Origin: Edolisoma coerulescens
Taxonomy: Eukaryota > Chordata > Aves > Passeriformes > Campephagidae
DNA: 64,000 nt
NCBI GenBank assembly: GCA_013397115.1
Contig: VWZW01007700.1
Coordinates: 89,413 to 153,412 of the forward strand
Reading direction: 5' to 3'
The notes beneath the pieces are model-generated. The model did no database searches, was not told where the DNA came from, and was given only the letters and a program-made list of their open reading frames with translations. A program made the translations under genes and the position numbers. Below, piece by piece: positions 48,001 through 53,389 of the stretch; position 1 is the stretch's first letter; the number at the start of each line of letters is the position of its first letter.

Positions 48001-50971
48001 AAGACTTCCTATCACAAAAAAACCTCCCCAAGACTTGCAGAACAAAGTGTTTAATACGTGCATTTCAACACATTTGAAGTGAATAAGCAGAGCCTCTTCT
48101 GTTACATGAAAAAGACTGAGTCATTCTCAGCAACACAGATTTCAAATAGACCACCTTAAACCATATACCAGAAACAGGCAGATCTTGAGTGGATAGTTTT
48201 AATTCCAAAGGCCTATTTTCTTTACAAAACCTACCCAACTTTGTTCTTTATTAGAGACATCATCTCATAACTTAAATAGAAAGTCTCAAGCCCTTTTATA
48301 AGAAATGTTACAGACATATTAATCTTGTAAGAACACAAATAGAAAACTAAAGGATATCAGTGCATTTCTGTTGATACTCTGTCAGCAAACGACTGTAAGA
48401 AAGGAAAAAAACCAGACATTACTCATTTTCTCACCTGATTTTGACAATCGTGTGTTATGGTATCTTTCCTTTTGCTTTATAGATAAATAGAGAAAGTGTA
48501 AGATTGGTTTGCATTTTCTGGTAGTAGTCAATGTAACTCTTTTATTTCATTAAGCCATTCAAACCTCAAATCAAACTGTTTTAAGCAGAAAAAAAACCCA
48601 ACTGGCAATTACATGAATTTGTAGCCACTAACTAATTGCAGCTTTAAAAAAAAATGCTTACATAAAGGACATAATATACATATAGATTAGAATATACACA
48701 CACACATATATATATGTACACACATAAAAAACATGTTTCCAAACTTGACAGGATGTTTTCCTAAAGAAGATGTTTTTTAGGAAAACATCCTTTCAACACA
48801 CATCTCAGAGAAATAGTTCAAAAGACCCTAAAGCCTAAAAGGCTTTAATCTTTGTATTATTCTCCTAGCAGACATAAAGGGTAACACCCTGATGCAAGAG
48901 GGCCATGGGACAGCACCAAGGAAAGTTACTCTTTTCTGTCCTAAAATGCTATGGTTTTTAAGAACAGAGAGAAGAAAGGACAAGAAAGAGTAATACCATG
49001 GGAGTTACCCCAATACAGAGAGGGCTGCATTACTTTCTATTGCAATAGTTAAGAATAATCCAGTAAGGCAAAAAAAGGCTAAGCTGCAAGTAGTTAAAGA
49101 AGAGGCCATTTCCACAAGAAATATATGCACTGGCAGAAAGAAGAGGGACACAAAGTTTAGAGGTCGGAAAAGAAATGACAACAAGAGTAAAGGAGTTTTG
49201 AAAAAACGGTCCTAGTTAAGAGACCCAGTGTGTGCTAGCTTAAATACTCTCTGGAAATAGAATGCAGGACTGACGTTTAGATTCACTAAAGCCAGATTGA
49301 TACCGTATCTGGGAAACGGTATATAAGAAACAAACCACTACAATTAGGAGACATAGCATGGATATAAGGGCATAGTATGGAGGTATACATAACATATCTT
49401 GATATATTATTCCATACAATCATATGTTGAAAGGTTTTGAGAAGAACTGGAAGCAAGCACAGAAGAGAAAGCAACCTGTAAGAAGGATGTTATAATCATA
49501 CTGTTCTGAACAATGTTCAGCTTCACTTTCCATATTCTGATATTTAATCCCAACAGAATTTCAGAACTTAATGATCAGACCGAATTCTGCTGAAAAAGTT
49601 CATCTACATCTGTACTCAACTTTTAGTTCTCATATTCTTCACTACAGAAAAATGAAATAAGCAAGCATAATTAAATGAATGAAATAAATATAAAGAAATA
49701 AATATCATCAAAGATCTGCTTCTGCCTTAAATAAATTAATTAAATAAATCTCTTCAAAGAGCTGCTTCTGCCTGTACTTCTAATAATATTATAGGTACAC
49801 AAAATAGCCCTGTTTACTGCCATTATAAACAGATGTTTTATAGAATAAATTAAAGAAGTCTTACAGTCGAGATTTAGGATCTGTTTGTGAAGAACTTACT
49901 TTCATTTTGAAGAGCATTTGGTGTAGTGCATTAACGAATGTCCACATTCCACAAGTCATATTTCCTGCATTGCTATAAGTACTTAAGAACAATAAAACCC
50001 AAACAAAAACTTGTGCAACTGTACTTACTCTCCGTCAATCATTTTTTGCTTCAGTGCAATTAATGCAGCTACATATTCATTTATATTCTGTAAGGAAGAG
50101 TCTCAAGTCAGTTAAGAACTTACACCCCAAAAACCAGTACTGTACATAACTCCTAATCTGATTGCTAATGTTACAGAAAATACAATAATCTGTCTTCTTT
50201 TTTACAGTTCTCTTGGTGAACAAGTTACTAAATCACCAAATGTACATTCATTTAAATACATGTGGAGAATGCAGGCTCCACAAGAAAGTATGCATATTTA
50301 AATAAGGCCTTACTACAAAAGCTCTTCACACTCCGCCTTTGCAGTAGACTCTATATTAAATCCCTATAACTTTTTCCCTCAAAATCCAACTAACCTTTGG
50401 CAGAATATCAGCAATAAACATTAGCTCACTTGAGTCTACAGATTTCCCAGTTTCTCATCCATTCTCATTCTAAGTGTGCCCTGTGAACTCTCAACAGGAC
50501 CTCTCTTCATTTAAAGGAAAAACAAGTATTACCCAAAGCGTAATACTATAAAAATACACGCTCGCTTAACAGTCCTCAAGGAAGTAAATCGTTCCTTACA
50601 CTGCATCGAAGCAAAGCCGATATGAGTAGAAAATTCCCTGACAGATCCCACTAGGCACGTCGCAGAGGCACGAGCTACTTTTCCACACTTAGCCTGGCTA
50701 AAGCTAGACACTGCTGCTACTTTTACAAGGCCTGTTTGCCACGCATGCTATCCGCGTTCCCGACGCACCGGGAGCGGTGACTATGGTACCCAACTTCCTA
50801 CCCGCCAGCGGCCCGACGCTCACCCACTGCCTCGTCCGTGAGCAAAAACACCACTCCAGCGCCATAGGAAGAGCGGTCCGTGCTTACCTGCTGGAGAACA
50901 TCGCAGTTGGCGCAGGCTCCGCCGGCGGCCGCAGTCCCGGCCGCCGGCGGCGGCGTCTCCCCGGGCATCAT
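5872..50971 (-). CDS. ICE1: ICE1, little elongation complex subunit 1 (19 coding exons, 2142 aa)
   Basis: ICE1 is a nuclear scaffold of the little elongation complex (with ELL, ICE2 and ZC3H8) that supports snRNA gene transcription; it has also been linked to nonsense-mediated decay through the exon junction complex. Spliced exons, in coding order: 50971-50888, 50087-50029, 48392-48358, 47906-47888, 47124-47013, 46011-45935, 40688-40651, 38848-38766, 38498-38459, 38370-38314, 36706-36617, 30084-29735, 28624-24149, 22386-22218, 19353-19193, 16590-16400, 15222-15116, 14182-14084, 6053-5872. They total 6429 nt with one open frame. The protein starts MMPGET, has a coiled coil at about residues 29-200, the motif LLLEELWMC near 206-214, WARPLPALLSP near 329-339, a long disordered region to about 1840 with a Pro-rich stretch near 1500-1580, and a conserved helical C-terminus (1841-2142). 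Human ICE1 is slightly longer (about 2266 aa). Family assignment rests on recalled similarity at both ends and on exon architecture. Confidence 0.96.
6608..6612 (+). repeat. Left 5-bp target duplication (cttca) of the ERVL-like LTR
   Basis: The cttca directly before TGTCATGG matches the cttca directly after the LTR's last CA at 13736. Five-base duplications are typical of ERVL elements. Confidence 0.8.
6613..7933 (+). mobile_element. ERVL-like solo LTR, left part (split by a provirus)
   Basis: A plus-strand LTR that starts TGTCATGGTTTA and, after the nested provirus, ends TAAACCACTACA at 13736, an imperfect inverted repeat of the start. Without the inserted provirus it is about 1.42 kb, long for an LTR but usual for avian ERVL-type LTRs. 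It holds a GC-rich core at about 6840-7080 and an AATAAA at 7924-7929. It lies in ICE1 intron 18, antisense to the gene. No internal ERVL genes are present, so it is a solo LTR. Confidence 0.8.
7928..7933 (+). repeat. Left 6-bp target duplication (aacttc) of the nested provirus
   Basis: The aacttc at 7928-7933 is repeated at 13629-13634 directly after the 3' LTR end. It falls inside the host LTR just after its AATAAA; joining the outer flanks gives an unbroken LTR sequence, which confirms the insertion. Confidence 0.88.
7934..8369 (+). repeat. 5' LTR of the class II provirus
   Basis: Starts TGATGAG and ends AAACCACA. It has a CCAAT box at 8244-8248, a TATA-like TATAAG at 8278-8283 and AATAAA at 8299-8304. 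The short spacing between TATA and AATAAA resembles alpharetroviral LTRs. The start is set by the 6-bp target duplication, not by comparison with a complete 3' LTR. Confidence 0.75.
8372..8389 (+). promoter_or_regulatory. Primer-binding site, tRNA-Trp-like
   Basis: TGGTGACCACGACATGAT lies 2 nt after the LTR end. It pairs with the 3' end of vertebrate tRNA-Trp except at two positions. tRNA-Trp is the primer of avian alpharetroviruses. One of the mismatches is a G-to-A change. Confidence 0.8.
8529..10410 (+). pseudogene. gag: gag remnant (matrix, capsid, nucleocapsid)
   Basis: Starts at an ATG giving MGANTS, a fitting N-myristoylation signal. The matrix continues to 8807 but is broken by stops at 8574 and 8592. 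A Pro-rich linker with frame changes lies at about 8810-9120. The capsid N-terminal part ends at a stop near 9600, and the C-terminal part (9658-10239, another frame) holds a major-homology-region-like segment near 9850-9910. Two degraded CCHC knuckles follow; the second has a stop inside it at 10240 and its Gly and last Cys altered. The gene could not make Gag. Several Trp codons in the first half remain intact, unlike in pol. Confidence 0.85.
10440..11168 (+). pseudogene. pro: pro remnant: dUTPase-like domain plus aspartic protease
   Basis: A dUTPase-like segment (about 10455-10730, including the short motif LIGRSS) is followed by a protease segment. The protease catalytic triad DTG reads NTR at 10869-10877 (AAT ACA AGA), so both key changes fit G-to-A. 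Several Gly codons of the dUTPase part also read AGA. dUTPase upstream of protease is a betaretrovirus-like arrangement. The enzyme is certainly dead. Confidence 0.78.
11169..13465 (+). pseudogene. pol: pol remnant: reverse transcriptase, RNase H, integrase
   Basis: One reading frame carries the whole of pol with no frameshift that I can see, but with 19 in-frame stops (13 TAG, 5 TGA, 1 TAA). The RT catalytic motif reads YRDD at 11673-11684. RNase H begins FTDKS at 12507, and SNARADALAN follows near 12852. The integrase has its HHCC zinc module (about 12940-13030) and DDE residues at 13101, 13272 and 13380. Most stops sit where retroviral pol proteins have tryptophan. The 3' end runs into a small tandem repeat. 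Confidence 0.9.
13466..13557 (+). repeat. Three copies of a 17-bp unit at the broken 3' end of pol
   Basis: agctgtatatacaataa occurs at 13466-13482, 13507-13523 and 13541-13557, separated by AT-rich spacers. Each copy can encode the same AVYTI of the integrase tail, so this is an in-place expansion next to the env/LTR deletion point. Confidence 0.8.
13578..13628 (+). repeat. Truncated 3' LTR of the class II provirus
   Basis: Only about the last 45-50 bp are present: acaacaagtgtggtgctg through aaaccaca, matching the end of the 5' LTR at about 8324-8369. U3, the TATA box and AATAAA are gone. The left edge is approximate. Confidence 0.85.
13629..13634 (+). repeat. Right 6-bp target duplication (aacttc) of the nested provirus
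   Basis: Matches 7928-7933 exactly and is followed by the rest of the interrupted ERVL-like LTR. Confidence 0.88.
13635..13736 (+). mobile_element. ERVL-like solo LTR, right part
   Basis: The last 102 bp of the interrupted LTR, starting tttatattctttaaag and ending TAAACCACTACA. It is followed by cttca (13737-13741), which equals the left target duplication at 6608-6612. Confidence 0.8.
14084..14182 (-). CDS. ICE1: ICE1 exon 18
   Basis: Encodes GRLGQIGLKEGYLAAVKNIS and SVIGLFVQHAKEE, one of the best conserved parts of the protein. The acceptor is gtttcag|GTCGATT and the donor GAGGAAG|gtaatg, phase 1. Confidence 0.95.
14636..14873 (+). mobile_element. CR1 LINE 3' fragment
   Basis: Has the CR1 3' UTR signature (ggaggtttaggttag, then ctggaacaggctcctc, then ttggacttcaatgat) and ends in the diagnostic tail gatttctatgattctat. 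5'-truncated, as usual. In ICE1 intron 17. Confidence 0.9.
15116..15222 (-). CDS. ICE1: ICE1 exon 17
   Basis: Encodes SKVLWPSMDNWIKKRKGH and IRDSVIALTLRLI. The acceptor is tttcacag|CAAAGTG and the donor TAATTG|gtaagt, phase 1. Confidence 0.95.
15223..16399 (-). other. ICE1 intron 16, no recognised element
   Basis: AT-rich intron. It has a diverged two-copy repeat around 15676-15725 (gatggtaagtatcact / gatgataagtatcact). No CR1 tail, LTR ends or open frame of note. Confidence 0.6.
16400..16590 (-). CDS. ICE1: ICE1 exon 16
   Basis: Encodes SSSLDAGIMVSNLLLEMQ, then YGEDLSEDAWQYIFAVDLLC and HLKWDWTHDNVIR. The acceptor is attccag|AGTTCG. A second AG 13 nt further into the exon (tttag|ATGCTGG) would shift the frame. 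The donor is ATAAG|gtattg. Confidence 0.93.
17909..18323 (+). mobile_element. Solo LTR in ICE1 intron 15
   Basis: Starts TGTCATGGTTTAGG and ends CCAGGACA, so the termini are TGTC/GACA. AATAAA lies at 18247-18252. The layout is that of a common avian LTR family. I found no matching target duplication, so the exact ends are slightly uncertain. Antisense to ICE1. Confidence 0.75.
19193..19353 (-). CDS. ICE1: ICE1 exon 15
   Basis: Encodes DFPDSEKLILFIINVWSDIF and INKAMQLVVRQ, ending AYLNWEQ. The acceptor is cccttag|ACTTTCC and the donor GAACAG|gtaatg, phase 0. Confidence 0.95.
19354..22217 (-). other. ICE1 intron 14, simple repeats only
   Basis: A-rich on the plus strand. It has a TA/TG microsatellite at about 19862-19897, A/G-rich low complexity at about 20645-20720 and a short G tract near 21660-21670. 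No mobile element recognised. Confidence 0.6.
22218..22386 (-). CDS. ICE1: ICE1 exon 14
   Basis: Encodes HLADSLLHVILNKL at its start and ALCRVYAGICRQLGDLERAR later, a tetratricopeptide-like helical segment of the conserved C-terminus. The acceptor is cttacag|CATTTAG and the donor AAAGAAG|gtacag, phase 1. Confidence 0.95.
22560..23480. repeat. Unassigned, possibly LTR-derived stretch in ICE1 intron 13
   Basis: Composition differs from the neighbouring intron (more G). It has two copies of gctgctggagga (around 23171 and 23276) and a similar ggtgctggag near 23040. This could be an old LTR, but I see neither TG/CA ends nor a target duplication. Confidence 0.3.
24149..28624 (-). CDS. ICE1: ICE1 exon 13 (giant exon)
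   Basis: An uninterrupted 1492-codon exon, about 70 percent of the protein, phase 0 on both sides. It opens with GMFFGEVTGSSDEEDD, which continues the exon-12 motif. It is then acidic, Ser/Glu-rich and probably disordered. A Pro-rich block with repeated SPL motifs lies near genomic 24900-25200. The 3' part encodes LALKKVAESCFDLLPVIKGH and VYEFGIKNK, entering the conserved C-terminal domain. The acceptor is ttgattgaag|GGTATG after a long T tract and the donor AACAAG|gtaagtag. Confidence 0.97.
28967..29520 (+). mobile_element. Solo LTR in ICE1 intron 12
   Basis: Starts TGTACTGGTTTTAGC and ends GGTTAGACCATGACA. TATAAA lies at 29242-29247 and ATTAAA at 29402-29407. I recognise this as an LTR family abundant in songbirds. 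No clear target duplication. It lies 343 bp upstream of exon 13 in transcript order, in antisense orientation. Confidence 0.85.
29735..30084 (-). CDS. ICE1: ICE1 exon 12 (WARPLPALLSP motif)
   Basis: Encodes 117 residues ending in NWARPLPALLSPVQLSPL, a very conserved short linear motif. The acceptor is ctgtcttag|ATACTG and the donor ACACAG|gtgagt, phase 0. The rest of the exon is acidic and polar. Confidence 0.95.
36050..36105 (+). repeat. Perfect 28-bp tandem duplication
   Basis: The unit beginning tctgaatatcacattgcaat occurs at 36050-36077 and again, identically, at 36078-36105. Perfect identity suggests a recent event. Confidence 0.9.
36301..36368 (+). repeat. Diverged 34-bp tandem duplication
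   Basis: Two units starting ttcaagtttact at 36301 and 36335, with several differences between them. Confidence 0.8.
36617..36706 (-). CDS. ICE1: ICE1 exon 11 (LLLEELWMC motif)
   Basis: A 90-nt exon, phase 1 on both sides, encoding GRVKLLLEELWMCID and a polar tail. The KLLL-x-ELW core is conserved in the family. The acceptor is attttaacag|GAAGAG and the donor GTCTTAG|gtacaa. No long open frame marks it; I found it by searching for the motif. Confidence 0.9.
36707..38313 (-). other. ICE1 intron 10, nothing recognised
   Basis: AT-rich, with an AAAT-type simple repeat (about 36715-36750) directly beside the exon 11 acceptor. No mobile element seen. Confidence 0.6.
38314..38370 (-). CDS. ICE1: ICE1 exon 10
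   Basis: Encodes VKHAETQSSSEALATDIDK, which marks the end of the coiled coil. The acceptor is tttaatag|TTAAGC and the donor ACAAAG|gtaag, phase 1 on both sides. Confidence 0.88.
38459..38498 (-). CDS. ICE1: ICE1 exon 9
   Basis: A 40-nt exon encoding GKLNGVIKEKCRK. The acceptor is tttaacag|GGAAAAC and the donor AGAAAAG|gtaagtg. The sequence is less conserved than its neighbours, but both splice sites are strong and the phase fits. Confidence 0.85.
38766..38848 (-). CDS. ICE1: ICE1 exon 8
   Basis: Encodes EAATKHTQDFRQLKTEKKRL and EKELKKAQ, the last strongly conserved part of the coiled coil. The acceptor is ttttgaag|AGGCTGC and the donor GCACAA|gtaag, phase 0. Confidence 0.93.
40125..40470 (+). 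mobile_element. Degraded CR1 LINE 3' fragment
   Basis: Aligns by eye to the CR1 3' UTR: actggagcacatgccctatg, then caggcttgttgaacta, then ttgcctggagaggctgg and cccttccaacttcat. Old copy without the terminal octamer repeat. In ICE1 intron 7. Confidence 0.7.
40651..40688 (-). CDS. ICE1: ICE1 exon 7
   Basis: A 38-nt exon encoding RKKLETKVKKLE. The acceptor is ctttaacag|GAGAAAG and the donor TTGAAG|gtaact. Highly charged and helical, continuing the coiled coil. Confidence 0.92.
41795..42500 (+). mobile_element. CR1 LINE fragment with ORF2 linker remains
   Basis: The 5' part translates to a CR1 ORF2 linker segment (TQEDYRDAVYHCREKTHAAK, near 41850-41930) between endonuclease and RT. It then jumps to the CR1 3' UTR (about 42150-42490, with ggttcttcaggctcccc and gttggactctatgatcc). 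The middle of ORF2 is deleted. In ICE1 intron 6. Confidence 0.8.
43081..44525 (-). mobile_element. CR1 LINE fragment with RT C-terminal part
   Basis: Begins at 43081 with the reverse complement of a CR1 tail and runs into ORF2. The minus-strand frame at 44249-44494 holds the CR1 RT segment containing EEPGNYRPVSLTLILGKMME. The frame is broken elsewhere. In ICE1 intron 6, same strand as the gene. Confidence 0.88.
44745..44940 (-). mobile_element. Short CR1 fragment
   Basis: Resembles the CR1 region with cagaactgggcacagtactt and ggcatggcctcactagt, seen again in another copy near 43560-43640. Probably a separate insertion or a rearranged end of the neighbouring CR1. Confidence 0.65.
44941..45250 (+). 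mobile_element. Possible CR1 ORF2 fragment, plus strand
   Basis: Contains caaagtgatgcatatgaa followed by gaaaaataacgacaac, which resembles a CR1 ORF2 segment. Very diverged; low confidence. Confidence 0.4.
45935..46011 (-). CDS. ICE1: ICE1 exon 6
   Basis: Encodes SSLKIYQESQLEYVKIKEE and a few more residues of coiled coil. The acceptor is cttcttcag|AGTTCTC and the donor GCTGT|gtgagt, leaving a 2-nt overhang. Confidence 0.92.
46751..46770 (+). repeat. CCTT microsatellite
   Basis: Four to five CCTT units in ICE1 intron 5. Confidence 0.8.
47013..47124 (-). CDS. ICE1: ICE1 exon 5
   Basis: Encodes a strongly conserved coiled-coil segment containing VEKMLQKILPLEKCQEELGS and ending ELEEKK. The acceptor is gtttcag|AGAGATC. 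The donor is the weak AAAAAAAG|gtgtgc; a better-looking gtaagg lies 8 nt further but would shift the frame unless paired with another acceptor. Confidence 0.93.
47888..47906 (-). CDS. ICE1: ICE1 exon 4 (19-nt microexon)
   Basis: A 19-nt exon encoding ELQFAE across its junctions. Its acceptor is AC, not AG (gagattac|AGCTTCAA), matching the U12 donor of exon 3. Only this AC acceptor keeps the frame and gives the conserved ELQFA. The donor is GAACG|gtaagtt, a normal U2-type site. Confidence 0.9.
47907..48357 (-). other. U12-type AT-AC intron (ICE1 intron 3, 451 bp)
   Basis: Begins ATATCCTTT, an exact match to the U12 AT-AC donor consensus. It ends in AC and has the branch-point-like ACCTTAAC (core at 47917-47923) with its branch A about 11 nt before the splice site, in the U12 range. 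No GT-AG pair keeps the conserved frame here. All other ICE1 introns in the window are GT-AG. Confidence 0.9.
48358..48392 (-). CDS. ICE1: ICE1 exon 3 (precedes the AT-AC intron)
   Basis: A 35-nt exon encoding RLLTEYQQKCT. The acceptor is ttacag|TCGTTTG. The donor is not GT: the exon ends ACTG and is followed by ATATCCTTT, the consensus 5' splice site of U12-type AT-AC introns. It leaves a 1-nt overhang (G). Confidence 0.92.
48690..48728 (+). repeat. CA/TA microsatellite in ICE1 intron 2
   Basis: Alternating acacacac, atatatat and gtacacac units. Confidence 0.85.
48750..48791 (+). repeat. Perfect 16-bp inverted repeat (hairpin)
   Basis: AGGATGTTTTCCTAAA at 48750-48765 and its exact reverse complement at 48776-48791, with a 10-nt loop. 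In ICE1 intron 2. Confidence 0.9.
50029..50087 (-). CDS. ICE1: ICE1 exon 2
   Basis: Encodes NINEYVAALIALKQKMIDG, the start of the coiled coil. The acceptor is cttacag|AATATAA and the donor GGAGA|gtaagt. The exon leaves a 2-nt overhang (GA). Confidence 0.94.
50888..50971 (-). CDS. ICE1: ICE1 exon 1 (start codon)
   Basis: Encodes residues 1-28, beginning with two consecutive ATG codons followed by CCCGGGGAGACG (MMPGET). The start is chosen because this N-terminus matches the family and has A at -3. A GC-rich Pro/Ala stretch follows. The donor is CAG|gtaagca, phase 0. The reading frame stays open upstream to about 51211, but that part looks like CpG-island sequence rather than protein. Confidence 0.93.
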
Positions 50972-50988
50972 CGTGCCCGCGCCTCCAT
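50968..50988 (-). promoter_or_regulatory. Six-codon uORF overlapping the ICE1 start
   Basis: An upstream ATG at 50988-50986 opens a frame of six codons whose TGA (50970-50968) overlaps the double ATGATG start of ICE1. It matters only if the transcript begins upstream of 50988, which is likely but not shown. Confidence 0.6.
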
Positions 50989-51525
50989 CCGGCCCCGAGA
51001 GTGGTGCGTGTGCGCCGCTCCAATGCGTCACACACTGCGCCACCGCTTTTGCAAGGACCCAGCTCGCCTTCGCCTCCTCAAGAATGATGCCCACTGCTGC
51101 CTGACTAGTAGTAGCAGAAAAGAGAGCAAAAAGTGCTCTCTGCAGAGACTGAGCGTTGAAAGCAACCGATGAATATCGACTTAGCCCACTGAAAGGCACC
51201 GCCTCTGCCACGCCCTTGTACCAGTACTGTTATTTTATCTTCTTTTGGGTGCGGGCACTTCGGGTAAGGGAACTGCTGCAGTCCTGGCGCGGGATCGGAC
51301 AGCTTCTTTCACCTCACGCGAGGCGGGACGGAGCCGCCGCTATGGCGGCGCGGGCGGGGAAAGGTTGGGCCTGCCCGCATCGGGCGGCCCGGGACCCGGC
51401 CTGGGACAGTTGCAGCTGCTCAGTGACAGTGCGGCCGCGGTGACAGGCCAGGCCGGGCCGAGCCGAGCTCCACTGGAGCCGGAGTCGCCGAACACTGGCC
51501 TCGGTGATCGGCGACGAGCCTGAGG

Positions 51526-52040
51526 TGATGCCGAAATCGGCTGGAAAATAAACTTACACAATTTGAAGTATTAGAAAGCAGGTATTCTTTATTACAGCGC
51601 TGGACACTTTGGGAGGATATGTCCTCTGATCGAATGTGTCTCATGAAACTACAACAGGGCATTTATTCCATCATGATCACACGTAGTCATTACAACGTAC
51701 TTCCTAGCTAATACATAAACATCACTGTCGTAAAACTAATTTACATGCGTTCGCCTCCTGTTGGAAGTCCTTTTATGGTCCTAGAGGGTCGTCTAAAGGG
51801 GTCTCTGATAGGTCGTACTCCCAATATTACAGATGACGTTCCCTTGAGCTTTTTTTTGGGCATGCGCCGTTGCTTTTTGTTACATAACGGCCAAAAAATC
51901 CCACTCCATTCCTCATTATCTATTTATTCACTGGTTCCAGCCACGTTTATCATCCAGTGCATACTTTTACTTTTTTTTTCTTTTTTTTCCCTTTTTTTTT
52001 CTTTCCTTTTTTTTTTTTCGCTAGTTAGTCTTTAAGCTCT
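51526..52040 (-). mobile_element. Solo LTR upstream of ICE1, same strand
   Basis: On the minus strand it reads ...CAGCGCTG, then AATAAA (51593-51588), then ACCTGCTTTCTAATACTTC and the end GATTTCGGCATCA. This R/U5 arrangement is familiar from avian LTRs. The 3' end is well placed at 51526. The 5' end is uncertain and may lie further than 52040. A T-rich tract (51969-52019) is inside or at the edge. No target duplication found. Confidence 0.65.
51969..52019 (+). repeat. Polypyrimidine low-complexity tract
   Basis: About 50 bp of T runs with a few C. Confidence 0.9.
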
Positions 52041-52424
52041 ATCTAGGAGCTTCAGGGGAACTGAAAATTTCTATTCTCTATGTTATCTCTCAGAGGCGAA
52101 TCACCCTCGCTGCTTTCTCTCTGCTCCCGTGCTGGCAAGCTAGAGCTGCTGTCTAGACAAGGGCATACATAGCTGTTGCTATTCCCTGACACGCACACAC
52201 TCCTTGTTTTTAAAACGGGAGCATACCAGTTCACCTGACTCAGACAGCATCTTGTGGGAACATAATACTCATGGCAAGAGATCAAACTTTTCATTTCATC
52301 CAAGCATTTGTAAAGACTTTTAAGGTTTAATATTTAGCATCACTTGTCATGGCTGCCTGCATTTACCACTTACCCTACATCTTTCTATAGTGAGTGAGCT
52401 AGGGAAAGACTTTATACAATTACA

Positions 52425-52535
52425 GAATGATTTGGCTTAAAAGGGACCTTAAAGATCGTGTAGTTTCAAGGCCCTTGCCATGGGCAGGGACACCTGCTGC
52501 TAGACCAGGTTGCTTATGTGTTTCAGGCCATGCTT
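52425..52535 (-). mobile_element. Short CR1 3' fragment
   Basis: Reads ttacagaatgatttggctta then aaaagggaccttaaagatcg and gggcagggacacctgctgct, the reverse complement of a CR1 3' end. Confidence 0.8.
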
Positions 52536-53389
52536 TCAATCACTTAGAGGCACAGAAGTTAAAGTAGTAACTGCTTACTATATTGTGCCACCCTGTATTA
52601 ATGTTTGAGGTATGTAGCAATCATTCAGTATTTAGCAGACAGGACAAATGGTTGCACACATTGTGAATTAGTTTGTGATTTTTTTCTATTCAGCTTATGC
52701 TGTTGGACTTTATTCACCGAATGCTGCTGCTTACACTTCTAGTCTACCTGAAAATTTCTCCGGGTTACGATTTATCCAGTTGCTTTTTCACTGTTGTCTT
52801 CCTTGTAGTTTGTACATATTCCTCAGGGGAATCAATAGTCATTTCTAGTTCTGCAGACCATGTTAAATCTTCTTTCTGATGAACAATAATGTGTACAGCT
52901 GCACGGTTACCTGGACCTTGATGAAGACATTGAAACTTCTAACTCCTGTATAAGTGCTCTGTTGAAACACAGTATTTCAAGCTTTCTCAATCTTTCTACT
53001 TTGAGAGCCTTACAACAGTGTAATAAAATACCCTTTAGAAGAGCAGTAGAGTTTAAGTGTCAGTGTCACTGGAATGAATTTACCCTCTGGGCTGAGTAAG
53101 TTTCCCTTGTGAAATGCCCTTCCAAGGGAATGGACCTGAGTACTACTCATTTTAGATCTGAGAATTTGGGGCGGTAGTCAGGTCAGGTAACAAGGCTCTA
53201 TATTAGATGAGTTACTTAAGGACAGGGTTCTGCAGAAAGAAACCACACTGTATCTAAAAGAAATTAATAGATAAGACATTTTCAGAAGAATTCAATGTTT
53301 CTTGTAACTATTCATGCTTGAAGTGAAAATGTTACCAAAATTTTGTTTTAACATTAAAGATGTCAGAATTTTCTAGTTGTTTAGGCTCC

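Larger units (their letters stand above)
50700..51530. promoter_or_regulatory. CpG island and probable ICE1 promoter
   Basis: GC- and CpG-rich stretch over ICE1 exon 1 and about 550 bp upstream, contrasting with AT-rich surroundings. No TATA box at a fitting distance, as expected for a housekeeping gene. Open frames through it on both strands reflect base composition. A divergent noncoding transcript is possible but not shown. Confidence 0.75.

Noticed and set aside
50798..51211. Open frame running about 80 codons upstream of, and in frame with, ICE1 exon 1
   Set aside because: Family proteins start at MMPGET; the extension lies in the CpG island where stops are rare, and it has no recognisable sequence.
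51156..51662. Several overlapping open frames upstream of ICE1 that could be a divergent gene
   Set aside because: CpG-island and LTR sequence explain them; no conserved protein seen. A noncoding divergent transcript remains possible.
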